DNA of 5,596 nt from Lysobacterales bacterium (lineage in GTDB: Bacteria; Pseudomonadota; Gammaproteobacteria; Xanthomonadales; SZUA-36): assembly GCA_009692275.1 (NCBI GenBank), contig SHZL01000189.1:1-5596 (forward strand), read 5' to 3'. The notes beneath the pieces are model-generated. The model searched no databases, was not told the DNA's origin, and was given only the letters and a program-made list of their open reading frames with translations. How positions within the stretch are numbered: position 1 is the first letter of the stretch; each line of letters starts with the position of its first letter. The position numbers and the translations under genes are program-made. This document shows positions 1-4,534 of this stretch, in pieces.

Positions 1-134
1 AGACCCGCCAGTATTCCGCCGATCTGGATGGGGGTAGCTCTGCCGGTCATAATCAGCTGCATCACCTCACGCATTTCATCTGCGCTCAGGTCAATGCGAT
101 CAACGATGTTACTGATGGCCTGTTTGATTTCCAT
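1..134 (-). CDS. trpD: Anthranilate phosphoribosyltransferase TrpD, N-terminal fragment (runs off left edge)
   Basis: TrpD transfers the phosphoribosyl group of PRPP to anthranilate, the second step of tryptophan synthesis, in the cytoplasm. Only 44 whole codons are visible, starting from ATG at 134-132. They read MEIKQAIS...VDRIDLS..EMREVMQLIMTG.ATPIQIGGILAGL, which matches the family's N-terminal helical domain: the conserved pattern of an L-S-x-x-E-M stretch, then I-M-x-G-x-A-T-P-x-Q-I, then a short Gly/Ala helix. The PRPP- and anthranilate-binding motifs (GTGGD and KHGNR in family members) would lie beyond the left edge. The start is 10 bp after the stop of the isomerase gene, with a modest AGAGCGGG-type ribosome site just upstream, so the gene is almost certainly translated from the same transcript as trpG. 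No stop or frameshift is seen in the visible part. The position downstream of trpG supports the call. Confidence 0.9.
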   Translation of the reverse strand, partial: MEIKQAISNIVDRIDLSADEMREVMQLIMTGRATPIQIGGILAG

Positions 135-144
135 GCGACCCGCT

Positions 145-783
145 CTAATTCATATCCGGCTGGCGTTCCGGGCTGGCCGCGATGAAGGCGGGGAGTGTGC
201 ACAGGTGACGGTCAATCGCCACCAGCGCAGGAAAGGCTTCGACACTGACCTTGAAACGCCTCGCGTTGTACATTTGTGGAACCAGCAAGAGATCAGCCAG
301 TGAAACCGCATCGGCATAGAGGTAACGCCGGCTGCTGGAACGTTGCACTGCCCATGCTTCCATGGCACGAAATCCTACCTGGATCCAATGCGCGTACCAG
401 CCCTGGACGGCGTTTTCACCTTGGCCAAGCTCCTGCTTGAGGTAGTTGGTTACGCGCAGATTGTTCAGTGGGTGGATGTCACTGGCTATGGCCTGGGCCA
501 TGGCCGTAACATGTGCGCGGTCCACGGGATCCTGCGGCAGCAAGCGCGGCTCCGTCACGACACTGTCCAGGTATTCGATGATGGCCAGTGATTGGGTGAA
601 CAACACGCCACGGTGTTCCAGCGCCGGAACCAGGCCTTGCGGATTGGCCGCAAGATAGTCCGCTTTCCGGTGCTGGCCCTGCGCCAGGTGCTTGGACACA
701 AGTTCGTAGTCGATATGTTTCAGGTGCAGCGCAATACGCACGCGGTAAGCCGCCGAACTGCGCCAGAATGAATACAGTTTCAT
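145..783 (-). CDS. maiA: Zeta-class glutathione transferase, maleylacetoacetate/maleylpyruvate isomerase
   Basis: A cytoplasmic glutathione-dependent cis-trans isomerase of 212 residues, the usual length for the family. It converts maleylacetoacetate (homogentisate route) or maleylpyruvate (gentisate route) to the fumaryl isomer. The N-terminal thioredoxin-like domain has the zeta signature FWRSSAAYRVRIAL at residues 6-19, with Ser9/Ser10 as the glutathione-activating serines. The usual Cys of the SSxxC variant is Tyr13 here, which is common. Glutathione contacts follow at NPQGLVPAL (47-55) and QSLAIIEYL (64-72). The helical C-terminal domain carries SDIHPLNNLRVTNYL (101-115) and MYNARRFKV (171-179). 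Arg8, Arg110 and Arg176 fall where, from memory, the maleylpyruvate isomerase NagL has its substrate-binding arginines, so the maleylpyruvate substrate is favoured by inference. The ATG start lies 6 bp after the hydrolase stop, with a GAGTAGG ribosome site inside the end of that gene. The pairing with a fumarylpyruvate-hydrolase-like gene fits consecutive steps. The exact substrate cannot be read from sequence. Confidence 0.88.
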   Translation of the reverse strand: MKLYSFWRSSAAYRVRIALHLKHIDYELVSKHLAQGQHRKADYLAANPQGLVPALEHRGVLFTQSLAIIEYLDSVVTEPRLLPQDPVDRAHVTAMAQAIASDIHPLNNLRVTNYLKQELGQGENAVQGWYAHWIQVGFRAMEAWAVQRSSSRRYLYADAVSLADLLLVPQMYNARRFKVSVEAFPALVAIDRHLCTLPAFIAASPERQPDMN

Positions 784-789
784 AAGTGC

Positions 790-1503
790 CTACTCAATCC
801 TGAAGGCCACTGTAGCAATGCCTTCTACCGCGCCTTGCAGCAGGTCGCCACGTTGCACAGGACCGACTCCGGATGGCGTGCCGGTGAAAATCAGGTCACC
901 CGGCAACAGGCAATACAAGGTCGAAAGCTCGGCAATGATTTCGCTGATGTTCCAGATCATCGCCTGGGTGTTCCCCTGCTGGCGTAGCTCACCATTGACC
1001 TTGAGCCAAATGGCTCCGCGTTCGGGCCAGCCTGTTTGCTGGACGGGATGAATGGCGCTGACCGGTGCCGATTGGTCAAATCCCTTGGAGGTGTCCCAGG
1101 GCCGGCCCCTGTCCTTGGCGATTTTCTGCAGGTCCCGCCGCGTCAGGTCCACCCCGACGGCGAAGCCAAACACATGGGTTGCAGCGTTCGCCACCGCAAT
1201 GTTGCTGCCGCCGCGGCCCAGGGCAACGACCAGTTCAATCTCGTGCTGCAGGTCCGTGGTGCGTGATGGGTAGGCGACCGCCGTTGGCACCGCCGCGGTG
1301 CCATCCGCCAAAAGATAAGCATCGGCGGGCTTGGAGAAAAAAAAGGGTGGCTCACGCTGTGGGTCTGAGCCCATTTCGCGCGCATGGTCGGCGTAATTTT
1401 GGCCGACGCAATAAATACGGTGAATGGGGAAATGCCCACCGCTCCCATGAATGACCGCGCTGGGCCTGGCTGCTGGTGGAAAGGCATAGGTCACTTGGTT
1501 CAT
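790..1503 (-). CDS. Fumarylacetoacetate hydrolase family protein, probable fumarylpyruvate hydrolase type
   Basis: A metal-dependent C-C hydrolase/decarboxylase of the FAH fold. At 237 residues it is the short single-domain type (fumarylpyruvate hydrolase NagK, FAHD1), not the roughly 420-residue fumarylacetoacetase. After HRIYCVGQNYADHAREMG (28-45) come the His40/Glu43 pair, matching the catalytic dyad described for FAHD1. The metal ligands are Glu88 and Glu90 in HEIEL and Asp119 in GVDLTRRDLQ. Lys140 in the TSKGFDQSAPV segment, NGELRQQGNT (170-179) and FTGTPSGVG (206-214) complete the family pattern. I chose the ATG at 1503-1501 because NagK-like proteins begin close to this point. An in-frame TTG at 1515 would add four residues and overlap the trpG stop. 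The gene lies 8 bp after trpG and 6 bp before the isomerase, so all three are likely cotranscribed. With the isomerase it would turn maleylpyruvate into fumarate and pyruvate. No ring dioxygenase is in the window. An oxaloacetate decarboxylase or acylpyruvase activity like that of FAHD1 is the main alternative. Confidence 0.87.
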   Translation of the reverse strand: MNQVTYAFPPAARPSAVIHGSGGHFPIHRIYCVGQNYADHAREMGSDPQREPPFFFSKPADAYLLADGTAAVPTAVAYPSRTTDLQHEIELVVALGRGGSNIAVANAATHVFGFAVGVDLTRRDLQKIAKDRGRPWDTSKGFDQSAPVSAIHPVQQTGWPERGAIWLKVNGELRQQGNTQAMIWNISEIIAELSTLYCLLPGDLIFTGTPSGVGPVQRGDLLQGAVEGIATVAFRIE

Positions 1504-1511
1504 GGCCTGTC

Positions 1512-2099
1512 TCAATAATACTTGCTGATGGATTGCAGGAAGTTCCTCAATAAATCATGCCCGCAACGGGTGAGGATGGATTCGGGATGGAACTGCACAC
1601 CCTGGACAGGATATGTTTTGTGTCTCAGGCCCATGATTTCGTGGCCACCCTGGTATTCGGTCCAGGCCATGACCAAAAGGCTTTCCGGGATCGAAGCATT
1701 TTCCACCACCAATGAATGATAGCGGGTGGCTTCAAAAGGCTGGGGCAGGCCTTTGAAAACACCCTGGCTGCGGTGGTAAATCATGGAGGTCTTGCCGTGC
1801 ATGATGCGGTCGGCCCGCACCACCTTGCCGCCAAATGCCTGGCCTATGCACTGATGCCCCAGGCACACGCCAAGGATGGGCGTGACCATTCCGAGTGTTT
1901 TCACTATCTCGAGGCTGATGCCGGCTTCATTGGGGGTACACGGCCCGGGGGAAATCACGATACCTTCAGGCTTCATCTCCCGTATCTGGTTGACCGTTAC
2001 GGCGTCATTACGCAGCGTGACAACCTCGGCACCCAGTTCACCCAGGTACTGCACCAGGTTATAGGTGAAGGAGTCGTAGTTATCGATCATTAGTATCAT
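1512..2099 (-). CDS. trpG: Anthranilate synthase component II (glutamine amidotransferase) TrpG
   Basis: The class I glutamine amidotransferase subunit that hydrolyses glutamine and passes ammonia to TrpE to make anthranilate from chorismate. It has 195 residues, the normal size for a stand-alone subunit. It opens with MILMIDNYDSFTYNLVQYLG, the family hallmark. PGPCTPNEAG (51-60) forms the oxyanion-side loop. GVCLGHQCIGQAFGG (77-91) holds the nucleophile Cys79, and GVQFHPESILT (167-177) supplies His171 and Glu173, so the catalytic triad is intact. HGKTS (101-105) is also conserved. The ATG at 2099-2097 is the only sensible start; the ribosome site is weak (GAGA about 12 bases upstream). In many bacteria this protein also serves as PabA with PabB for p-aminobenzoate, which cannot be excluded. 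Unusually, it is separated from trpE by a toxin-antitoxin pair. It is followed within 8 bp by a hydrolase gene, with trpD two genes further on. Confidence 0.96.
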   Translation of the reverse strand: MILMIDNYDSFTYNLVQYLGELGAEVVTLRNDAVTVNQIREMKPEGIVISPGPCTPNEAGISLEIVKTLGMVTPILGVCLGHQCIGQAFGGKVVRADRIMHGKTSMIYHRSQGVFKGLPQPFEATRYHSLVVENASIPESLLVMAWTEYQGGHEIMGLRHKTYPVQGVQFHPESILTRCGHDLLRNFLQSISKYY

Positions 2100-2151
2100 G
2101 TGGTGCTTGTCTCTCTAACAATCCGAACGGGGCAATTGCGGCAAAGTGTAC

Positions 2152-2167
2152 TTGAAATGCATTGCAA
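2152..2167. promoter_or_regulatory. Operator-like 16-bp near-palindrome upstream of trpG
   Basis: The sequence TTGAAATGCATTGCAA is a palindrome in seven of eight base pairs, centred on ATGCAT, and ends 53 bp upstream of the trpG ATG. It could be a repressor site for a trpG promoter. However, no clear -10/-35 pair is visible around it, and by simple base-composition reasoning about two such imperfect palindromes are expected by chance in a window of this size. Only its position between the toxin gene and trpG makes it worth noting. Confidence 0.22.
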
Positions 2168-2182
2168 AAACCGCGCGCTTCT

Positions 2183-2269
2183 TCAATGGGCGAAGGCTGT
2201 CAATGCGCCTGCATCGCCTGCATCAGCGCGACGAATTTCAAGGAGTTCAGGGGCCTTGCACTTAGCCAT
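2183..2269 (-). pseudogene. Possible N-terminal remnant of a GNAT acetyltransferase gene
   Basis: A 28-codon reading frame starts at ATG 2269-2267, 11 bp after the toxin stop, and ends at TGA 2185-2183. Its product reads MAKCKAPELLEIRRADAGDAG followed by ALTAFAH. The LEIRRAD..DA.AL pattern is how many GNAT N-acetyltransferases begin (first strand and first helix). Nothing after the stop, in any of the three frames up to trpG, resembles the acetyl-CoA-binding motif of the family, so a whole enzyme is not present. It is therefore either a decayed and truncated gene start or a chance resemblance. A 9-bp tandem duplication (2207-2224) encodes the Asp-Ala-Gly repeat inside it. If real, it marks this gap as a site where foreign genes have come and gone. 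Confidence 0.33.
2207..2224. repeat. Perfect 9-bp tandem duplication
   Basis: GCCTGCATC occurs twice head to tail in the gap between the toxin gene and trpG, in frame with the possible acetyltransferase remnant on the minus strand. Two copies only; it looks like simple slippage and carries no evident function. Confidence 0.6.
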
Positions 2270-2280
2270 CCGCTTTCGTT

Positions 2281-2556
2281 TTACCGGTACACCTCGTCAT
2301 GGCTGCCGACATCCAGCAGCATGATTTCCTTGTCGGATACGACCACGGTCAGTGTGATTCGATAGCTGTCGGTAATGCTGATGGCCTGAACGCCTTTGAA
2401 CTTGCCGCCCAGTTGTTGGTAGGCCAGATTGGGGGCAAAGGGATCTTGCTTTAAATCGTCGATGGTTTGTGCAAAGCGTTCCGTTAATTCGGGATGCTTC
2501 TTCAAGAATTTACGTGCACGACGCAGGAAACGCTGCGTCGCAACAATCGTGAACAC
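2281..2556 (-). CDS. Type II toxin of the RelE/ParE superfamily
   Basis: A 91-residue basic protein of the RelE/ParE fold, which in this family is either a ribosome-dependent or free mRNA endonuclease (RelE, YafQ, HigB) or a gyrase poison (ParE). It begins with a beta strand (MFTIVAT), followed by two charged helices rich in Arg/Lys (residues 8-36, FLRRARKFLKKHPELTERF). A core follows with LGGKFKGVQAISITDSYRITLTVV (49-72), and the C-terminal strand is IMLLDVGSHDEVYR (78-91). Arg66 and His86 near Tyr90 sit where RelE/YafQ-type nucleases keep catalytic residues, so an RNase is more likely than a ParE-type toxin, though this is inference. The start is GTG at 2556-2554, sharing one base with the antitoxin stop (TAGTG); a GAGGA ribosome site lies about nine bases upstream within the antitoxin gene. 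This arrangement indicates translational coupling. The frame is complete with no disruption, so the module is probably functional. Confidence 0.85.
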   Translation of the reverse strand: MFTIVATQRFLRRARKFLKKHPELTERFAQTIDDLKQDPFAPNLAYQQLGGKFKGVQAISITDSYRITLTVVVSDKEIMLLDVGSHDEVYR

Positions 2557-2828
2557 TAATCCACATCCTCGAGCTCAAGCGCGTCCATGAGCTCCTGCGC
2601 TGACGCAAAACGGCGCACTCTCCCCGCCTTGACGTCTTCCAGTGATGCCAGCACCCGTGCGATGTAGGCCTCTTCGTGCGCCTCCATCAATTCCTGGTAG
2701 CGCACTTGCGAGAGCACCACGTACTGGGGCTGATTGTTTTTGATGATGTGCACATCCCCCGTTGCAAGCAGATCATCCACGGCGGCAATGCCGCGCCGCT
2801 TGATCTCCTGGGCAGGTATGGTTTTCAT
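2556..2828 (-). CDS. Type II antitoxin, Phd/YefM-like
   Basis: A 90-residue protein with the size and layout of Phd/YefM antitoxins. The N-terminal DNA-binding and dimerisation half (about residues 1-50) reads MKTIPAQEIKRRGIAAVDDLL, then GDVHIIKNNQPQYVVLSQVRY. It matches the family pattern of an M-K-x-I-x-A-x-E opening followed by a strand of the form V-x-I-x-K-N-x-x-P-x-x-V-V-L. The C-terminal half is a charged helix (ELMEAHEEAYIARVLASLED) and an acidic tail (ELMDALELEDVD), which in this family wraps and neutralises the basic toxin. The start is ATG at 2828-2826 with a strong AGGAG ribosome site seven bases upstream. The gene precedes its toxin and overlaps it by one base, the classic order in which the antitoxin is made first. 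It should repress its own promoter, alone or with the toxin; the phased sites at 2845-2896 are the likely operator. Confidence 0.85.
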   Translation of the reverse strand: MKTIPAQEIKRRGIAAVDDLLATGDVHIIKNNQPQYVVLSQVRYQELMEAHEEAYIARVLASLEDVKAGRVRRFASAQELMDALELEDVD

Positions 2829-2834
2829 GGGTTC

Positions 2835-2840
2835 ACTCCT
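2835..2840 (-). promoter_or_regulatory. Ribosome binding site of the antitoxin gene
   Basis: AGGAGT lies on the minus strand with seven bases between AGGAG and the ATG at 2828. It is the clearest Shine-Dalgarno match in the window and fixes the antitoxin start. The toxin, by contrast, starts with GTG, consistent with the antitoxin being made in excess. Confidence 0.75.
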
Positions 2841-2844
2841 ATCT

Positions 2845-2896
2845 GTACTTTAATAGATACACATTTAGGTACTTGTTATGATACCTAATTACGTAC
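2845..2896. promoter_or_regulatory. 12-bp-phased operator array of the toxin-antitoxin module
   Basis: On the plus strand, GTAC, ATAC, GTAC, ATAC and GTAC start at 2845, 2857, 2869, 2881 and 2893, exactly 12 bp apart. The three GTAC copies extend to GTACTT. Superposed on this are an inverted repeat with 7-bp arms (2865-2871 and 2882-2888) and one with 5-bp arms (2840-2844 and 2855-2859), each with a 10-bp spacer. The array covers the -10 box and the promoter spacer and stops just short of the -35 box. From established knowledge, YefM operators use TGTACA-core sites with 12-bp centre spacing. The likeness in core, spacing and placement makes autorepression by the adjacent antitoxin or its complex with the toxin the natural reading, though binding itself is inferred. 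Confidence 0.7.
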
Positions 2897-2906
2897 TTTC
2901 AATCAA
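2878..2906 (-). promoter_or_regulatory. Sigma-70-type promoter of the toxin-antitoxin operon
   Basis: On the minus strand, a -35 box TTGATT (2906-2901) and a -10 box TATCAT (2883-2878) are separated by exactly 17 bp, matching four of six and five of six consensus bases. Transcription would begin near 2871, about 43 bases before the antitoxin ATG. The -10 box lies inside the phased operator sites, as expected for an autorepressed promoter. It is the best promoter I see in the window, and by readthrough it could also serve trpG and the genes after it. Confidence 0.7.
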
Positions 2907-2937
2907 GAAACCAAACCAAGCCTTACTAAGGGGGACG

Positions 2938-2962
2938 GATGACCTGGAAAGGAGGAGTCATC
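2938..2962. other. Weak stem-loop just after the trpE stop codon
   Basis: GATGAC (2938-2943) and GTCATC (2957-2962) form a 6-bp perfect inverted repeat around a 13-base loop, starting two bases after the trpE TAA. On the trpE transcript the stem is not followed by a run of U, so it is a poor intrinsic terminator. It may instead be a chance hairpin or a 3'-end structure. Confidence 0.3.
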
Positions 2963-2964
2963 AT

Positions 2965-4437
2965 TTACAAACCCGCAGACGCACTGTTGACCGCAGCAAT
3001 CAAGGCCTTGCCCTTGTTGAGGGTCTCCTGCCATTCTTTCTGCGGGTCTGAGTCGGCAACGATGCCCGCCCCGGCCTGGACATGCAACTTGCCGCCGCGG
3101 ATAACCGCCGTGCGAATGGCAATGGCCAGGTCCGTGTCATCCTGCCAACTGATATAGCCCACCGCGCCGGCATACACGTTACGCCGCACCGGTTCCAGCT
3201 CGTTGATGATTTCCATGGCGCGGATCTTGGGTGCTCCCGACAGGGTCCCGGCCGGGAACGCCGCACGAATGGCATCCACTGCGGTCTTGCCTTCGGCCAG
3301 CTCACCTTCTACCTGCGAGACGATGTGCATGACATGGGAATAGCGCTCAATCACCATGGTATCGGTCAGCTTCACCGTGCCGATGCGCGCCACCTGGCCC
3401 ACGTCGTTACGGCCAAGATCAATCAGCATCAGGTGCTCGGCCCGCTCTTTCGGATCGCTCAGTAATTCTTCTTCCAGCAAACGATCTTCCTCCGGCGTCG
3501 CGCCACGATGCCGCGTTCCGGCAATAGGGCGCAGCGTGACCCGCCGCTGTTGCACGCGCACCAGCACTTCGGGCGAGGAACCCACCACCTGGGTGTCGCC
3601 AAGATCAATGAAAAACATGTAGGGGGACGGGTTGATCTCGCGCAGCACGCGGTAAACATCCAGCGGACGCGCATCAAAAGGAACACTCATGCGCTGCGAC
3701 AATACCACCTGGAAAATGTCTCCGGACAGGATGTATTCCTTGCTCTTTTCCACTGCGCGGATGAAGTCCTCGCGTTCAAAGCCCAGCTTGAAGTCTTCTT
3801 CATGAATCGGCGCACACGGGAGGGCCTCACCGTAACCGGGGCCCCCGCCGCGCAATGTGCGGGTCAATTGGTCCAGCCTGTTCTGCGCTTTATTCCATGC
3901 ATCCGGCACGTGGGGGTCGACATTGATCACGAGATAAAGCCGGCCGGCAAGGTTGTCAAATACCGCCACTTCCTCGGATTGCAACAGCACCATGTCCGGG
4001 GTGCCCAGCTCATCCGGTTTTGTTGCATCGGCCACACGAGGTTCGAAATGCTGCACCATTTCGTAACCGAAATAGCCGACCAGGCCGCCAGTGAAAACCG
4101 GCAGGCCATCCAGGCGGGGCGAACGAAACTCCTTTTGCAATGCGGAAATGTAGGCCAGCGGATCGGAAATGGTTTCTTGCTTGACACCTTTACCATTCTC
4201 AAACACGGTGAGCGTGCTACCCGTCAAAGAATAGCGACGCTGGCAGGGCAGACCAATAATGGAAAACCGGCCCCAGGTTTCGCCCCCCTCCACAGATTCA
4301 AACAGGTAGGAGTCTGCGCGGTCAGCCAGCTTGAGATAAACAGACAAGGGGGTATCGAGATCCGCCAGTACCGAGCGGAATACGGGTATGCGGTTATACC
4401 CTTGCGCTTTCAGTTGTTCAAAAACATCCCTGTTCAC
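2965..4437 (-). CDS. trpE: Anthranilate synthase component I TrpE
   Basis: The chorismate-binding subunit that, with TrpG, makes anthranilate, the committed step of tryptophan synthesis in the cytoplasm. It has 490 residues, full length for the family. The N-terminal domain has GYNRIPV (13-19) and the tryptophan-sensing LFES segment (45-48, family LLES), so feedback inhibition by tryptophan should be retained. The C-terminal chorismate-binding domain is complete: INPSPYMFF (268-276), LRPIAGTRHRG (302-312), ERAEHLMLIDLGRNDVGQV (331-349), TLSGAPKIRAMEII (398-411) and VQAGAGIVADSDPQKE (453-468). The usual VGRV is VGQV here, a mild change. The start is GTG at 4437-4435, chosen because the conserved YNRIP motif then falls at its usual distance and an AGGT ribosome site precedes it. 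The kinase gene ends 97 bp upstream on the same strand, and no separate promoter or leader peptide is evident. Downstream, a toxin-antitoxin pair intervenes before trpG. Confidence 0.97.
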   Translation of the reverse strand: MNRDVFEQLKAQGYNRIPVFRSVLADLDTPLSVYLKLADRADSYLFESVEGGETWGRFSIIGLPCQRRYSLTGSTLTVFENGKGVKQETISDPLAYISALQKEFRSPRLDGLPVFTGGLVGYFGYEMVQHFEPRVADATKPDELGTPDMVLLQSEEVAVFDNLAGRLYLVINVDPHVPDAWNKAQNRLDQLTRTLRGGGPGYGEALPCAPIHEEDFKLGFEREDFIRAVEKSKEYILSGDIFQVVLSQRMSVPFDARPLDVYRVLREINPSPYMFFIDLGDTQVVGSSPEVLVRVQQRRVTLRPIAGTRHRGATPEEDRLLEEELLSDPKERAEHLMLIDLGRNDVGQVARIGTVKLTDTMVIERYSHVMHIVSQVEGELAEGKTAVDAIRAAFPAGTLSGAPKIRAMEIINELEPVRRNVYAGAVGYISWQDDTDLAIAIRTAVIRGGKLHVQAGAGIVADSDPQKEWQETLNKGKALIAAVNSASAGL

Positions 4438-4534
4438 TGGCTATACCTGGCGATTAAGTTGCGATTTCCCGGAGGGCTGCGTTCTGTTCTGGCAAGGCTG
4501 AACCCAATCACCCATTGCCGTCAAGCCACCCGTG

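Noticed and set aside
1036..1487. Several open frames of 73-129 codons on both strands within the hydrolase gene
   Set aside because: All are alternative-frame shadows of the hydrolase gene, whose catalytic and metal-binding residues are intact.
1504..1515. TTG at 1515 as the hydrolase start, overlapping the trpG stop by four bases
   Set aside because: The ATG four codons downstream gives the N-terminus usual for this family. The TTG adds MRQA with no better ribosome site, although it cannot be fully excluded.
2198..2203. Perfect TTGACA as a -35 box for trpG
   Set aside because: No acceptable -10 box follows at 16-18 bp on the minus strand (AAGCGC at 17 bp), so it is not called as a promoter.
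2100..2365. Two plus-strand frames of 74 and 67 codons between trpG and the toxin gene
   Set aside because: They start in the gap and run antisense into the toxin gene, with no convincing ribosome site or recognisable protein pattern.
2907..2964. Intrinsic terminator after trpE
   Set aside because: The hairpin has only six perfect pairs, a long loop and no U tract on the trpE transcript, so it is listed only as a weak stem-loop.
4441..4515. Possible trp leader peptide before trpE
   Set aside because: The 24-codon frame has just one Trp codon, no clear ribosome site and no alternative hairpins ending in a U run, so attenuation is not supported.
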